DNA of 64,000 nucleotides from Hymenobacter monticola (GCF_022811645.1 NZ_CP094534.1:682001-746000), one strand, 5' to 3'; positions 1-8,866 are shown, counted from the stretch's first letter. Made by a program: numbers and translations. The notes: generated from the letters alone by a model not told the origin.

Positions 1-567
1 AACCCCGAGCAAAAACAGGCGTTGGAAACCGTGGTGGACCAAGCCGCCACCGTGGCCCACGACCCGCAGGACCCCGCCAAGCAAGGGTTCTTCGACCGCA
101 TTGGCGACAAGCTCTCCAACGTGGGCATCCCCAAAACTGCCCTGATGACCGGCCTGCTCGGGGTGGTAGCCCCCATGGTGATTTCGCGCGTGATGAGCGG
201 CGGCAGTCATAACCAAGGCTACGGCAACCAGGGCGGCGGTGGACTGCTGGGTGGCCTGGGTGGCGGTGGCAGCCTGGGCGGCCTGCTGGGCGGCGCGGCA
301 AGCACCGGGCTGGGCGGTATGCTCGGCGGCCTGCTTGGCGGCGGCATGCTCGGCGGCCTGATGGGCGGTGGCAACCAGGCCGCCAACTATCCGCAGCAGG
401 GCTCGGCCATCGGCAACGGCGGCCTGGGCTCGATGATGTCCATCCTCGGCGGCCTGGGCGGGCGCCCCAACTCGCAGCCGGCCAGCGCGGGCGGCAGCGG
501 CCTGGGTGGCCTGCTGGGCAGCAGCAGCCTGGGCGGCATGCTCGGCGGCCTGTTTGGCGGGCGCTAG
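1..567 (+). CDS. Glycine-rich protein, C-terminal part (5' partial)
   Basis: Only the 3' part of this gene is present. The frame is open from base 1, so the true start lies upstream and the TTG at 22 need not be a start. The first visible ~45 residues are ordinary and charged. A hydrophobic stretch (LMTGLLGVVAPMVISRVM) follows, then about 115 residues built almost only from Gly, Leu, Ser and Met in steps such as GGLLGG and GGMLGG. No enzymatic motif is visible. The low-complexity tail suggests a flexible or self-associating segment, which is inference. I do not recognise the family. The stop codon TAG is followed with no gap by a palindromic repeat. Confidence 0.7.
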   Translation, partial: NPEQKQALETVVDQAATVAHDPQDPAKQGFFDRIGDKLSNVGIPKTALMTGLLGVVAPMVISRVMSGGSHNQGYGNQGGGGLLGGLGGGGSLGGLLGGAASTGLGGMLGGLLGGGMLGGLMGGGNQAANYPQQGSAIGNGGLGSMMSILGGLGGRPNSQPASAGGSGLGGLLGSSSLGGMLGGLFGGR

Positions 568-751
568 GACCACGGATTCGCTCGGATTTATCGGATTCCA
601 CGGATTTTGTGGACGACTACCTAATAATATCTCCAACCAAAAAGGCCGCTCGTATGAGCGGCCTTTTTGGTTTTTAAACCAGCTTCAGTCCTACAAATTG
701 CGCCGTCCACGAAATCCGCGGAATTCGATAAATCCGAGCGAATCCGTGGTC
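568..751. repeat. Family B inverted repeat between convergent genes, with nested terminator
   Basis: Arms at 568-615 and 704-751 are inverted copies of 48 bases with 3 mismatches, containing GGATT steps (ACCACGGATTCG, TTTATCGGATT). The left arm begins on the base after the TAG of the upstream gene. The right arm ends 6 bases before the TGA of mscS. The interior carries a separate terminator hairpin. Related CCGC-GGATT/AGATT repeats lie at 47917-48514, 49171-49200 and 49367-49426. Confidence 0.85.
636..676. terminator. Bidirectional rho-independent terminator
   Basis: The stem AAAAAGGCCGCT / AGCGGCCTTTTT has a 6-base loop and T-tracts on both strands. It serves the convergent genes ending at 567 and 758 and sits inside the larger family B inverted repeat. 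Confidence 0.85.
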
Positions 752-757
752 TGTGGG

Positions 758-1870
758 TCAGGGTTTGGCGGGCGGTGCTACCACCGGCGTGCCGGCAAAC
801 ACGCCGCCGTGCTGCTCCACCATTTCCACGAGGCGGTAGTTGAGGTCTTCTTTCACGTCGAGGTATTCGTCGTAGCTCGTGGTGTCGACGAAGTACTGCA
901 CGGTGACTTCGCGGCCGGCAGGTGTGAGGGCATTGAATTTCATCTGCACGTCCTGCGTCACCAGCGGGTGGGCCTGCATGGCCTTTATTGAGTCGGCGAT
1001 GATGGCGTGCAACTGGACACTGGTGGTTTTCTGGTCGAAAATGAGGGTGAAGCCCACGCGGCGCGAGGTGCGCAGCGAGAGGTTATCCAGGGGCTTGTCA
1101 ATCATGCTTTTGTTGGGCACGGTGACGTAGCTTTTCTCGGCGGTGCGCAGGCGGGTGCTGCGGAAACCAATTTTCTCCACGGTGCCGCTCACGTCGCCGG
1201 CTGTCACCAAGTCGCCCACGCCAAAGGGCTGGTCGAGGAAGATGGTGAAGGAAGCAATGAGGTTTTCGAGGCTTTCCTTAGCGGCGAAGGCCACGGCCAA
1301 ACCGCCGATGCCGAGGCCGCCAATTAGGGCCGTCACGTTCACGCTGAACACTTCGCCCAGCACCACCAGCACGCCGATGATGATGACCAGCACCTTCAGC
1401 AAATCCTTGGCGAAGGGCAGAAACTGACTGTCGAGCCGGGTGGCGGTGGCGGTTTGGCGCAGCTCGTTGCGGCGCTGCACCACCAGCAGGGCAAAATCGA
1501 CCAGCCGCAGCACCACCCAGGTAATGGTGAGGATGATGCCCAGCAGAAACACCCGCAGCAGTGCCACCTTGGGCCAGGGCTCGATGCCGGGCACCGCGTC
1601 GGGCGGCATCGGGTAGCGCAGCACCCCAAACGCCAGGTACAGGGTGGCCAGCAACAGCAGCACCGACAGCGGCTGAATCAGCAAATCGTGCAGCTCCTGT
1701 TCGGTCACGCCGGCCGTGTAGCGCTTGGTGAGGCGAAACAGAATGGCACTCAGCAGCCGCGACATCAGCCGCCGCAAGGCCGCGCCCACTAATAGAATAA
1801 ACCCGGCCAGCAGGTACTGGCCAATGGAATTGCCTAGAATTTCGTGATTCAGAAAGGGAGGAAGCGCCAT
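758..1870 (-). CDS. MscS-family mechanosensitive ion channel
   Basis: Small-conductance mechanosensitive channel of the inner membrane, expected to release solutes on hypo-osmotic shock. Several hydrophobic helices precede the MscS core. The core has a pore-lining helix rich in Gly/Ala (LIGGLGIGGLAVAFAAKES), then the beta-domain (FTIFLDQPFGVGDLVTAGD, GTVEKIGFRSTRLRT, VTVPNKSMID). I chose the ATG at 1870 (MALPPFLNHEI), giving 370 aa. The frame stays open to 1960, but that extension is made of the repeat at 1892-1973. The gene runs parallel to the ABC permease upstream and converges on the Gly-rich gene. Confidence 0.85.
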   Translation of the reverse strand: MALPPFLNHEILGNSIGQYLLAGFILLVGAALRRLMSRLLSAILFRLTKRYTAGVTEQELHDLLIQPLSVLLLLATLYLAFGVLRYPMPPDAVPGIEPWPKVALLRVFLLGIILTITWVVLRLVDFALLVVQRRNELRQTATATRLDSQFLPFAKDLLKVLVIIIGVLVVLGEVFSVNVTALIGGLGIGGLAVAFAAKESLENLIASFTIFLDQPFGVGDLVTAGDVSGTVEKIGFRSTRLRTAEKSYVTVPNKSMIDKPLDNLSLRTSRRVGFTLIFDQKTTSVQLHAIIADSIKAMQAHPLVTQDVQMKFNALTPAGREVTVQYFVDTTSYDEYLDVKEDLNYRLVEMVEQHGGVFAGTPVVAPPAKP

Positions 1871-1891
1871 CAAATAGAAAAATGGTGTGCT

Positions 1892-1973
1892 GTAGAGACG
1901 CATAATGGCGTCTTGTTGTTTGCGCCATTCGCCCGTCATCGCACAATGACGAGACGCCATTAGGCATCTCTAC
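1892..1973. repeat. Family E inverted repeat (GTAGAGACGC type)
   Basis: Arms GTAGAGACGCATAATGGCGTCT (1892-1913) and its imperfect inverse (1952-1973) differ at two or three bases. The right arm contains the TAG stop codon (1970-1972) of the ABC permease gene. The same family recurs at 52054-52165, where it also supplies a stop codon. Confidence 0.8.
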
Positions 1974-3232
1974 TTCGCCCGAATGGCAATTACCGGGTCC
2001 AGGTTGGCCGCCACGGCCGCGGGCACAATGCCGGCAATGACGCCGATGGCCACTGAAATGAGCAAGCCCAGCGCAATGCGGGCCGTGGTCATGGTGAGCG
2101 GCAGAGCGTCCTGCGGAATCGTTGTCACGAGCCAGACCAGGAAAAGGCCGGCCCCGCCGCCAATGAGGCACAGGCAGATGGCCTCGAACAGGAACTGAAA
2201 AAGGATGAAGAAGTTCTTGGCCCCCAACGACTTCTGAATACCAATGATATTGGTTCGCTCGCGCACCGACACAAACATGATGTTGGCAATGCCGAAGCCG
2301 CCCACCAGCGTGGCCAGCCCGCCAATCACGGCCCCGATGACACCGATGCGGCTGAACAGCGTGCCAATCATCGAGGCAATCATTTCGGGTCGGTTCAGGG
2401 CGAAGTTGTCTTCCTCCCGAGGCTTGAGGCCGCGGATGTTGCGCATCACGCCCTGCAGTTCATATTCCAAATCGAGCAGGCCCGCGTCCTCGTCGCGGCC
2501 TTTCACGGCGATGGACGTGCTCGGGCCGTTACCGTAGCCGGAAGTACTCACGCTGAACAGCTTGGCGAACAGCGGGAAGGGAATGATGCAGTTGTCGTCG
2601 TTGCTGGCAATGGTGAGCAGCTTTTTGCCCTCTTTCTCCATCACGCCGATGACGGTGAACGTGCGGCCGCGCACCTTAAACTCCTTGCCCAGGGCATTGC
2701 CGTTGGGAAACAGGTTTTCGGCAATGATGGCGCCGATGATGGCCACCGGCCGACCCGCGTCCATCTCCTGAGTAGTGAAATAGCGGCCTTCCTTGAGGGG
2801 CACGTTGCGCACCGTGCGGAAATCGTAGGTCACGCCCTGCAGTGCACAGTCAGCCACCGAGTTGGAGCCGGCTTTGAAGGTGTTGCTGCCGCTGGCGGCA
2901 AACATGGCCACACCTTTGTTATTCGGCCCAAGCTGACGGCGCAGCTGCTGAAACTCGCGCGGCGTGGGGTTGGGGCGGTTGAAGTATTTCCACCAAGGCG
3001 AGTCGGGCGAGAAAATGAACGGCCATTTCTGGACGTAAATGATTTTGTCGCCCACAAAATCGAGGCTGCTGCGAATGTTGGTTTCCAGCGAATCGACGAC
3101 GGTGAAGACGGCGATGATGGAAAAAATGCCCACCGTGACGCCCAGCAGCGACAGAATGGTGCGCAACAAATTGGCCTTGAGGGCGTCGAGGGCGAAGCGA
3201 AAGCTTTCGAAGACGAGACGAAGCGTGAGCAT
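1970..3232 (-). CDS. MacB/FtsX-type ABC transporter permease
   Basis: Permease of an ABC transporter of the MacB type, likely handling lipoproteins, peptides or drugs across the envelope. An N-terminal transmembrane helix (LLRTILSLLGVTVGIFSII) is followed by a large periplasmic core (roughly residues 45-290) and a C-terminal FtsX region with three helices, including SVRERTNIIGIQKSLGAK, the usual ATPase-contact loop. The start at 3232 (MLTLRLVFESF) gives 420 aa, the usual family size. A longer in-frame start at 3292 adds a non-hydrophobic extension and is less likely. No ATPase gene is adjacent, so its partner is elsewhere. The last codon and the stop lie in a palindromic repeat. Confidence 0.85.
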   Translation of the reverse strand: MLTLRLVFESFRFALDALKANLLRTILSLLGVTVGIFSIIAVFTVVDSLETNIRSSLDFVGDKIIYVQKWPFIFSPDSPWWKYFNRPNPTPREFQQLRRQLGPNNKGVAMFAASGSNTFKAGSNSVADCALQGVTYDFRTVRNVPLKEGRYFTTQEMDAGRPVAIIGAIIAENLFPNGNALGKEFKVRGRTFTVIGVMEKEGKKLLTIASNDDNCIIPFPLFAKLFSVSTSGYGNGPSTSIAVKGRDEDAGLLDLEYELQGVMRNIRGLKPREEDNFALNRPEMIASMIGTLFSRIGVIGAVIGGLATLVGGFGIANIMFVSVRERTNIIGIQKSLGAKNFFILFQFLFEAICLCLIGGGAGLFLVWLVTTIPQDALPLTMTTARIALGLLISVAIGVIAGIVPAAVAANLDPVIAIRAK

Positions 3233-3438
3233 AATGAACGGAGCGAGTGCAGAAAGAAGGAACGATGGCCGGTAGCGCCTGCAAAAGTGCACCGGATAAC
3301 TTTCGCCGCGGGCGGCGGTTTTTCGTAGAGGCGATTTACAAACTCAAAAGACGGGATTGCGCGGGGAAGTTGCTGACGGTGAAAGCCCGCCCGCAAAGCC
3401 AGCCTTCTCCAAAAAAACGATACTCCCGAAAAAAGCCG

Positions 3439-3446
3439 TACTTTTG
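3439..3446 (+). promoter_or_regulatory. Candidate -7 box for queA
   Basis: TACTTTTG matches the Bacteroidota -7 consensus TANNTTTG and stands 38 bases before the queA ATG. Bases 3233-3484 between the divergent ABC permease and queA hold no gene I can support. Confidence 0.5.
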
Positions 3447-3484
3447 CCTCCCCAAATTTCCGTATATTCCCCAATTACTGCCCT

Positions 3485-4540
3485 ATGGCGATGAAATTGC
3501 ATGAGTTCAAATTTGAACTCCCCGAGGAGCTGGTGGCCATGCACCCGGCCCGCAACCGCGACGAAAGCCGCCTGATGGTGGTGCACCGCGCCACCGGCCA
3601 GATTGAGCACCGCAACTTCAAAGATATTCTCGATTATTTTGACGAAGGCGACGTGTTGGTGTTCAACGACACGAAGGTATTCCCCGCCCGCCTCTACGGC
3701 AACAAAGAAAAAACCGGCGCTAAAATCGAAGTGTTCCTGCTGCGCGAGCTGAACAAGGAGCTGCGCCTGTGGGACGTGCTGGTGGACCCCGCCCGCAAAA
3801 TCCGCGTGGGCAACAAGCTGTACTTCGGCGAGTCGGACATGGTGGCCGAGGTGATTGACAACACCACGTCGCGCGGCCGCACCATCAAGTTCCTGTTCGA
3901 TGGCACCGACGAGGAGTTCCGTAAGGCGCTCTACGAGCTGGGCGAAACCCCGATTCCGAAGGAGGTTATCAACCGCGAAACCGAAGCGGCCGACAAGGAG
4001 CGCTACCAGACCATCTACGCCGAGCACATTGGCGCGGTGGCGGCCCCATCGGCCGGCCTGCACTTCACCCGCGAGGTGATGAAGCGCATGGAAATCAAGG
4101 GCGTGGAGCCGGCGTTTGTGACGCTGCACGTGGGCCTGGGCACCTTCCGCACGGTGGACGTGGAAGACCTGACCAAGCACAAGATGGACTCGGAAAACTT
4201 CATTGTGACGGCCCCGGCCTGCGAAGTGGTGAACAAGGCCCTCGACACCAAGAAGAAGGTGTGCGCCGTGGGCACCACCACCATCCGCGCCATGGAAGCG
4301 TCGGTGTCGGCCAATGCCCGCATGAAGCCCACGCAGGGCTGGATTGACCGGTTCATCTTCCCGCCCCACGATTTCAAAATCGCCAACTGCATGCTCACCA
4401 ACTTCCACATGCCGGAGAGCACGCTCATCATGCTGGCGTCGGCCTTCGCCGGCTACCCGCTGCTGATGGAAGCCTACAAGGAAGCCATCAAGGAGAAGTA
4501 TAAGTTCTTCAGCTACGGCGACGCCATGCTGATTCTGTAA
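3485..4540 (+). CDS. queA: S-adenosylmethionine:tRNA ribosyltransferase-isomerase
   Basis: QueA transfers and isomerises the ribosyl group of SAM onto 7-aminomethyl-7-deazaguanine in tRNA, giving epoxyqueuosine. It is a cytoplasmic enzyme of queuosine synthesis. Family motifs run the full length: [19 protein letters not shown] near the N-terminus, [16 protein letters not shown], the [13 protein letters not shown] segment, [13 protein letters not shown] and the C-terminal [20 protein letters not shown]. At 351 aa it has the normal family length. Two ATGs (3485, 3491) are both possible starts. The upstream neighbour is divergent. The gene has its own terminator and ispD follows on the same strand. 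Confidence 0.96.
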   Translation: MAMKLHEFKFELPEELVAMHPARNRDESRLMVVHRATGQIEHRNFKDILDYFDEGDVLVFNDTKVFPARLYGNKEKTGAKIEVFLLRELNKELRLWDVLVDPARKIRVGNKLYFGESDMVAEVIDNTTSRGRTIKFLFDGTDEEFRKALYELGETPIPKEVINRETEAADKERYQTIYAEHIGAVAAPSAGLHFTREVMKRMEIKGVEPAFVTLHVGLGTFRTVDVEDLTKHKMDSENFIVTAPACEVVNKALDTKKKVCAVGTTTIRAMEASVSANARMKPTQGWIDRFIFPPHDFKIANCMLTNFHMPESTLIMLASAFAGYPLLMEAYKEAIKEKYKFFSYGDAMLIL

Positions 4541-4560
4541 GCATTCGAGCCGCTGGCTTT

Positions 4561-4605
4561 CGGAACGCCGGAATTCCTTGTCAGGAGTTCCGGCGTTCTT
4601 TTTTG
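4561..4605 (+). terminator. Terminator after queA
   Basis: The stem GAACGCCGGAA(T)TCC / GGAGTTCCGGCGTTC is followed by TTTTTT, 20-65 bases past the queA stop and just before ispD. Confidence 0.85.
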
Positions 4606-4621
4606 ATAGAACTTCGCGCCG

Positions 4622-5350
4622 ATGAAAACCCCTACCCTTCCCCGCCAGGCCCCCGGGCTTCCCAGCGCCCAGGCACCCCGGCTCGCCATTCTGGTAGCCG
4701 GCGGCAGCGGCACGCGCATGGGCGCCGACCGGCCCAAGCAGTTTCTGCTGCTGCGCGGCGAGCCCGTGTTGCTGCACACGCTGCGTCGCTTTGCCGAGCC
4801 GGCGCTGGGCGTGCGGGAAATTGTGCTGGTGCTGCCGGCCGACCAGATTGATACCTGGCAGGCGCTGTGCGCGCAGTTCAGCATTGATATTTCGCACCGG
4901 CTGGTGACGGGCGGCGCCACGCGCTGGGCTTCGGTGAAGGCCGGCCTAGCAGCGCTGAAGGACTATCCGGAGGGCCTAGTGGCCGTGCACGACGGCGTGC
5001 GCCCGCTGGTGTCGCGCCAGGTGGTGGAGCGCACCTACGCCGCCGCTGCCACGCACGCCGCCGCCGCCGCCGCCGTGATGCCGAAGGACTCGGTGCGGCT
5101 GGTGTCGCAGCACGGCTCCGCGGCCCAGAACCGCAGCCGCCTGCGCCTGATGCAAACGCCCCAGACGTTTGAAATCGACCTGCTGCGCCGCGCCTATGTC
5201 ATGCCGGAGCTGGCCTCCTTCACCGACGACGCCACGGTGGTGGACGACCTGTGCCGCGTGCAGCTGGTGGATGGCGACTACCGCAACCTGAAAATCACGA
5301 CGCCGGAGGATTTGGTGGTGGCGGAGGCGCTGCTAGCAGCCGCACTGTAG
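4622..5350 (+). CDS. ispD: 2-C-methyl-D-erythritol 4-phosphate cytidylyltransferase
   Basis: IspD couples CTP to MEP in the non-mevalonate isoprenoid pathway. The nucleotide-binding signature is present near residue 25 (VAGGSGTRMGADRPKQFLLL), followed by VHDGVRPLVS and the product-site segment QTPQTFEIDLLRRAY with SFTDDATVV. At 242 aa it is slightly longer than usual, because ~18 Pro/Ala-rich residues precede the catalytic domain. The ATG at 4622 lies directly after the queA terminator, so the leader is short. The stop TAG (5348-5350) forms the first three bases of a perfect 25-base palindrome arm. Confidence 0.95.
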   Translation: MKTPTLPRQAPGLPSAQAPRLAILVAGGSGTRMGADRPKQFLLLRGEPVLLHTLRRFAEPALGVREIVLVLPADQIDTWQALCAQFSIDISHRLVTGGATRWASVKAGLAALKDYPEGLVAVHDGVRPLVSRQVVERTYAAAATHAAAAAAVMPKDSVRLVSQHGSAAQNRSRLRLMQTPQTFEIDLLRRAYVMPELASFTDDATVVDDLCRVQLVDGDYRNLKITTPEDLVVAEALLAAAL

Positions 5351-5424
5351 CGCGAACTTTGTAGTTCGCGTGCCAGCACGATACCCGAACGGCGCGGGCC
5401 ACGCGAACTACAAAGTTCGCGCTA
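5348..5424. repeat. Family C inverted repeat (TAGCGCGAACTTTG type)
   Basis: Perfect 25-base arms at 5348-5372 and 5400-5424 flank a 27-base spacer. The first three bases are the ispD stop codon. The right end runs into TACTTTCG (5423-5430), a -7-like box 24 bases before the next gene, so the element may also supply part of that gene's promoter. Confidence 0.85.
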
Positions 5425-5454
5425 CTTTCGCCCTCCCACCCATCAATCCCCCCA

Positions 5455-6255
5455 ATGCAATACACCAGCCTGCTCTACGACGTGCGCCCCGACGGCGTGG
5501 CCACCATCACCCTGAACCGCCCGGAGGTCTTCAACGCCTTCAACGACCCCATGAGCTACGAGCTGCAAGACGCCCTGAAGCAGGTGGCGCGCGATGCGGC
5601 CGTGCGGGCCGTGGTGCTTACGGGTGCCGGCCGCGCCTTCTGCTCGGGCCAGGACCTGAAGGCGGCGCAGGAAGCCGCGGCCGCCGAGGGCAAGCCCCGC
5701 TCCTTCTACGACTCGCTGCACCAGCGCTACAACCCCATCATCCGGGCCATGCGCGGACTGCCCAAGCCCATCATTGGGCGTCTCAATGGCGTGGCGGCGG
5801 GCGCCGGCTGCTCGCTGGCCCTGGCCTGTGATGCCATTGTGGCCAGCAGCGACGCCTCGCTGATTGAGGTGTTCATCAACATCGGGCTGGTGCCGGATTC
5901 GGGCTCGTCGTGGTTTTTGCCGCGGCTGGTGGGCACGCTTAAGGCGTTTGAGCTGTGCAGCCTGGGCTCAAAAGTGCCCGCCGACGAGGCGTTGCGGCTG
6001 GGCCTGGTAAACCAGGTGGTGGCGCCCGAGCAGCTGGATGAAGCCACTTACGCGCTGGCCGCCCGCTACGCCTCGGCACCTACCAAGTCCATCGGCCTCA
6101 TCAAGCAAATGTTGAACAAGGCCGGTGCAGCCACCCTGGACGAGATGCTCGATTACGAAGCCCACTGCCAGCAGATTGCCGGTGAATCGGCCGACTATCA
6201 GGAAGGAGTGAAGGCTTTTAGTGAGAAGCGCAAGCCGGCATTCACCGGAAACTAA
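5455..6255 (+). CDS. Enoyl-CoA hydratase/isomerase family (PaaG-like)
   Basis: Crotonase-fold enzyme acting on an acyl-CoA. Visible features are the CoA-binding segment ATITLNRPEVFNAFND, the first oxyanion-hole loop GAGRAFCSGQDLKAAQ, and the second, RLNGVAAGAGCSLALACD. GLVPDSGSSWFLPRLVG follows with the Asp expected at the PaaG-type active site. SGQDL and PDSGSSW resemble PaaG (ring-1,2-epoxyphenylacetyl-CoA isomerase), but no other phenylacetate gene is nearby, so a role in general fatty-acid oxidation is equally possible. The 266 aa length is normal. The gene is transcribed alone and ends before a terminator. Confidence 0.85.
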   Translation: MQYTSLLYDVRPDGVATITLNRPEVFNAFNDPMSYELQDALKQVARDAAVRAVVLTGAGRAFCSGQDLKAAQEAAAAEGKPRSFYDSLHQRYNPIIRAMRGLPKPIIGRLNGVAAGAGCSLALACDAIVASSDASLIEVFINIGLVPDSGSSWFLPRLVGTLKAFELCSLGSKVPADEALRLGLVNQVVAPEQLDEATYALAARYASAPTKSIGLIKQMLNKAGAATLDEMLDYEAHCQQIAGESADYQEGVKAFSEKRKPAFTGN

Positions 6256-6300
6256 AACGCTGTACTAACTGATTTTCGCAGCACGCACTTTCCATCAATG

Positions 6301-6335
6301 AAAAGAGCCGTCCCAAAAAGGACGGCTCTTTCTAT
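6301..6335. terminator. Terminator between convergent genes
   Basis: AAAGAGCCGTCC / GGACGGCTCTTT, a compact stem with A- and T-rich flanks, serves the convergent genes ending at 6255 and 6374. Confidence 0.8.
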
Positions 6336-6373
6336 ATGCAGCGGAAAACTGTTGGGCCGAAGCCCCCGGTGTA

Positions 6374-7210
6374 CTAGCGGAGCGTGATGGTGCGGGTGCG
6401 GCCGTTGATGGACACCGTGGCGGAATTGTCGCAGGTGCCGTTGCCGTAGTCCATTACCATGGTTTTGCCCTTGGTGTTGCTGATGCTGATGGCGCCCTGC
6501 ACGAAATACTTAAAGCAGTCGCCGCGCTTGATGAGGGGCGTCTGGATGGTGGTGGTGTAGGCTACGCCTTTGCGGTTGGTGCCGGCCGAGGAGCCGGTCA
6601 CGCTGAACACGTCGTCGGCAAACTGGGGCGTGCCGAAGCCGGCGGTTTGGGTGAAAGTCCAGCTGGCGGTCCAGGAGTGGGTGCCGCCATTGTTGGCGCG
6701 GATGATGCTGGCGTTGGTCACATCCACCGAGAACGAGCCCAGCCCCAGGTCGGTGAAGGTGCGGGTGGCGGTGTGCTGGTTGCTGTTCACGAAGTAGTTC
6801 TGGCGCGTGACCACGGCGCCGGCGCGGCGCGTCAGCACATCGGTGGTGAAGCGTACCAGAATCTGGCCGCGGCGGTTGCGGCCGTCGGGGCACAGGCAGT
6901 CGGTGGGACCGAAGTCGATGGTGAGCGTGCGGGTGTTATAGTCGTAGGTGCGGGTGGCGCAGGCGCCGAAGCGGGTGCGGAACTCGGCGTCGGTGGTGGC
7001 GTAGGCCGAGCCCTGCACGCTGGGGTCGGTGGGGCCGGCCAGCTTGGCGTCGGAGCTCACGGCGGTTTCAATGTTGTCCTCGCTGCGGTCTTCGGCGGTG
7101 GTGATGTCGTCGGGGGCGGCATCGTCGGCTTTGCGGTTGCAGGCGGTGGTGAGCAGCAGGCCGCTGGCGAGGCAGGCAAACGTGAGGGAACGGAGTGAAA
7201 GAGTGCGCAT
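6374..7210 (-). CDS. Secreted lipoprotein of unknown function
   Basis: 278 aa with a signal peptide and lipobox (LLLTTAC, Cys at about residue 24), so it is probably anchored to the outer membrane. An acidic linker (DDITTAEDRSEDNIE) is followed by a Thr/Asn-rich, beta-looking domain with six further Cys, for example DCLCPDG, RGDCFKYF and NGTCDN. No catalytic motif is recognised. Similar lipoproteins are common in Bacteroidota, but I cannot name a family. It ends convergently with the enoyl-CoA hydratase and diverges from the DUF4142 cluster. Confidence 0.7.
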   Translation of the reverse strand: MRTLSLRSLTFACLASGLLLTTACNRKADDAAPDDITTAEDRSEDNIETAVSSDAKLAGPTDPSVQGSAYATTDAEFRTRFGACATRTYDYNTRTLTIDFGPTDCLCPDGRNRRGQILVRFTTDVLTRRAGAVVTRQNYFVNSNQHTATRTFTDLGLGSFSVDVTNASIIRANNGGTHSWTASWTFTQTAGFGTPQFADDVFSVTGSSAGTNRKGVAYTTTIQTPLIKRGDCFKYFVQGAISISNTKGKTMVMDYGNGTCDNSATVSINGRTRTITLR

Positions 7211-7383
7211 GGCTAAAAGAAAGTGAAAATATAACGATGTTGAAAGATGAACTGCCGTTGTGGCCGGTTGGAAGCCGCTGTTGCAAACAAGTTTAAAGCC
7301 CGCTTAAAAAATCTTCAAAAACCCCCTACCTGGCCCCTCGTATAGCGGGCAACGCCTTTTCACCCCACTCAAACTCCACTCCT

Positions 7384-7983
7384 ATGCGCCTTTCACTGAC
7401 TGTTTTGCCTGCCGTGCGGCGGCTGTTGCTGGGCGTGGCCGTGCTACCGCTGGCTGTGGCTTGCTCCTCCAACGGGAGCGGTGGCCAGGACGCCGAAGCC
7501 CTGAACGAGCGCAAAATCAACGAAGCCGACATCACCGACAAGCAGGAGGCCGACGCCAAATTCCTGGTGCGGGCCGCCAGCAACGCCCTGCTGGAAGTGG
7601 AGCTGGGCAAGCTGGCCCAGGCCCGGGCCACGGCGCCGGCCGTGCGTGCTTTCGGCACGGACGTGGTGAAGAGCCGGCTCGACCTGCTGGCGGCCCTGCG
7701 CACCCTGGCCGCGGCCAAGCAACTGGCCGTGCCTTCGGCGCTGGGCGACGACGAACAGAGCGCCTACCACGAAGCCAGTACCCAAACCGGCAGCCAGCTC
7801 GACAAGCGCCTGATGGCGCTGCTGGTGAAGGTCCAGAAGCAGGACGAGGATGCTTTTGATGACATGAAAGACGACGCTTACGACGGCGACATCCGCGGCC
7901 TGGCGGCGAAGTACCACGCCCCCCTTGAGGAGCAGCTGGATGCCGCCAAAGAAGCGGCCGAAGCGGCGGAAAAACTGCCGTAA
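7384..7983 (+). CDS. DUF4142 lipoprotein, copy 1
   Basis: 199 aa. The signal peptide has lipobox-like residues (LAVACSS). The helical DUF4142 domain (PF13628, ferritin-like by fold prediction in the literature) contains ADAKFLVRAASNALLEVELG and the paired-helix segment after it. The biochemical role of the family is not established and no metal ligands can be assigned here. It is the first of three tandem paralogues (next at 8060 and 8867) and the most diverged, with HH-type residues of the other two replaced. It probably acts in the periplasm or outer membrane. Confidence 0.8.
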   Translation: MRLSLTVLPAVRRLLLGVAVLPLAVACSSNGSGGQDAEALNERKINEADITDKQEADAKFLVRAASNALLEVELGKLAQARATAPAVRAFGTDVVKSRLDLLAALRTLAAAKQLAVPSALGDDEQSAYHEASTQTGSQLDKRLMALLVKVQKQDEDAFDDMKDDAYDGDIRGLAAKYHAPLEEQLDAAKEAAEAAEKLP

Positions 7984-8059
7984 CGGCTTCGGCACGGCTT
8001 CAGCATTTGCTCACGTAGCTAGCTGAATTTTAGCACTTCACCAACACCTTTCTTTTCCG

Positions 8060-8662
8060 ATGAAACGCCCCTTCATTACCCTCTTTAGCACGGCCATAGT
8101 GCTTCTGGCCGCTACCAGCTGCAATTCCAACGACTCCGTGAAAGAAGCCCAGAAAACCAACGAGGTGAAAGCCGACAGCGCAACGGCCAATACCGAAATG
8201 GGCAAGGTTGAGAAGACAGGCATGGACTATGATTCCGAGTTCCTGACCAAGGCGGCCAGTGGCGGCATGCTGGAAGTAGAGTTGGGCAAGCAGGTAGTGG
8301 CCCGCGCCATCACGCCGCAGGCCAAAGAGTTTGCCCAGCAAATGGTGGACGACCACTCCAAAGGCAACGCCGAGCTGATGGCCCTGGCCACCAAAAAGAA
8401 CATCACTCTGCCTACTACGCTGGGCGACGACCACCAGAAAGTGCTGAAGGAAGTGACCGAAGAAAAAGGCGTGAAAATGGACCAGAAATACCTCAAGGAA
8501 ATGCTGGAAGACCACGAGGAAGACGTGAAAGAGTACACCGACGCCTCCATCAAAGCGGCGGACCCCGACATCAAGGCCTTCGCGGCCAAGACGGTGCCGA
8601 TGCTGAAAATGCACCTCGACATGGTGACGAAGATGAAGCCGGCCGTTGACGCCGCCAAGTAG
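8060..8662 (+). CDS. DUF4142 lipoprotein, copy 2
   Basis: 200 aa with signal peptide and lipobox (LAATSC). The DUF4142 domain is clear: SEFLTKAASGGMLEVELGKQ, then AQQMVDDHSKGNAELMALA and LEDHEEDVKEY, with His residues in the two helices that are usual for the family. Only 76 bases separate it from copy 1, so the two could be co-transcribed. A terminator follows. Confidence 0.85.
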   Translation: MKRPFITLFSTAIVLLAATSCNSNDSVKEAQKTNEVKADSATANTEMGKVEKTGMDYDSEFLTKAASGGMLEVELGKQVVARAITPQAKEFAQQMVDDHSKGNAELMALATKKNITLPTTLGDDHQKVLKEVTEEKGVKMDQKYLKEMLEDHEEDVKEYTDASIKAADPDIKAFAAKTVPMLKMHLDMVTKMKPAVDAAK

Positions 8663-8685
8663 GCTGCTTCTGCTCAATTCCTAAG

Positions 8686-8717
8686 GTTCGCTCCGGGTTC
8701 GGGGCGAACTTTTTTAT
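8686..8717 (+). terminator. Terminator after DUF4142 copy 2
   Basis: GTTCGCTCC / GGGGCGAAC stem followed by TTTTTT, 25 bases past the stop. Confidence 0.8.
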
Positions 8718-8866
8718 ACCCGACTACGGCTCAGCTTACTGATATTCAACGGTTCTGCTTAGCAATTTTATTAACCAAACCGTGCAACTACAACCCGTAA
8801 TTATTCCGTACCACCCGCAAGCACGTCATTGCTAACACCTTTTTCTAACTTTTCCTTTCCCACACC

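Noticed and set aside
1871-1960. N-terminal extension of the MscS gene to 1960
   Set aside because: The added residues are encoded by the family E palindrome and would precede the first membrane helix without family precedent.
3344-4897. 517-aa open frame antisense to queA
   Set aside because: Shadow of the high-GC queA gene: His/Gly/Val-rich composition, no motif, and fully overlapped by an unmistakable enzyme gene.
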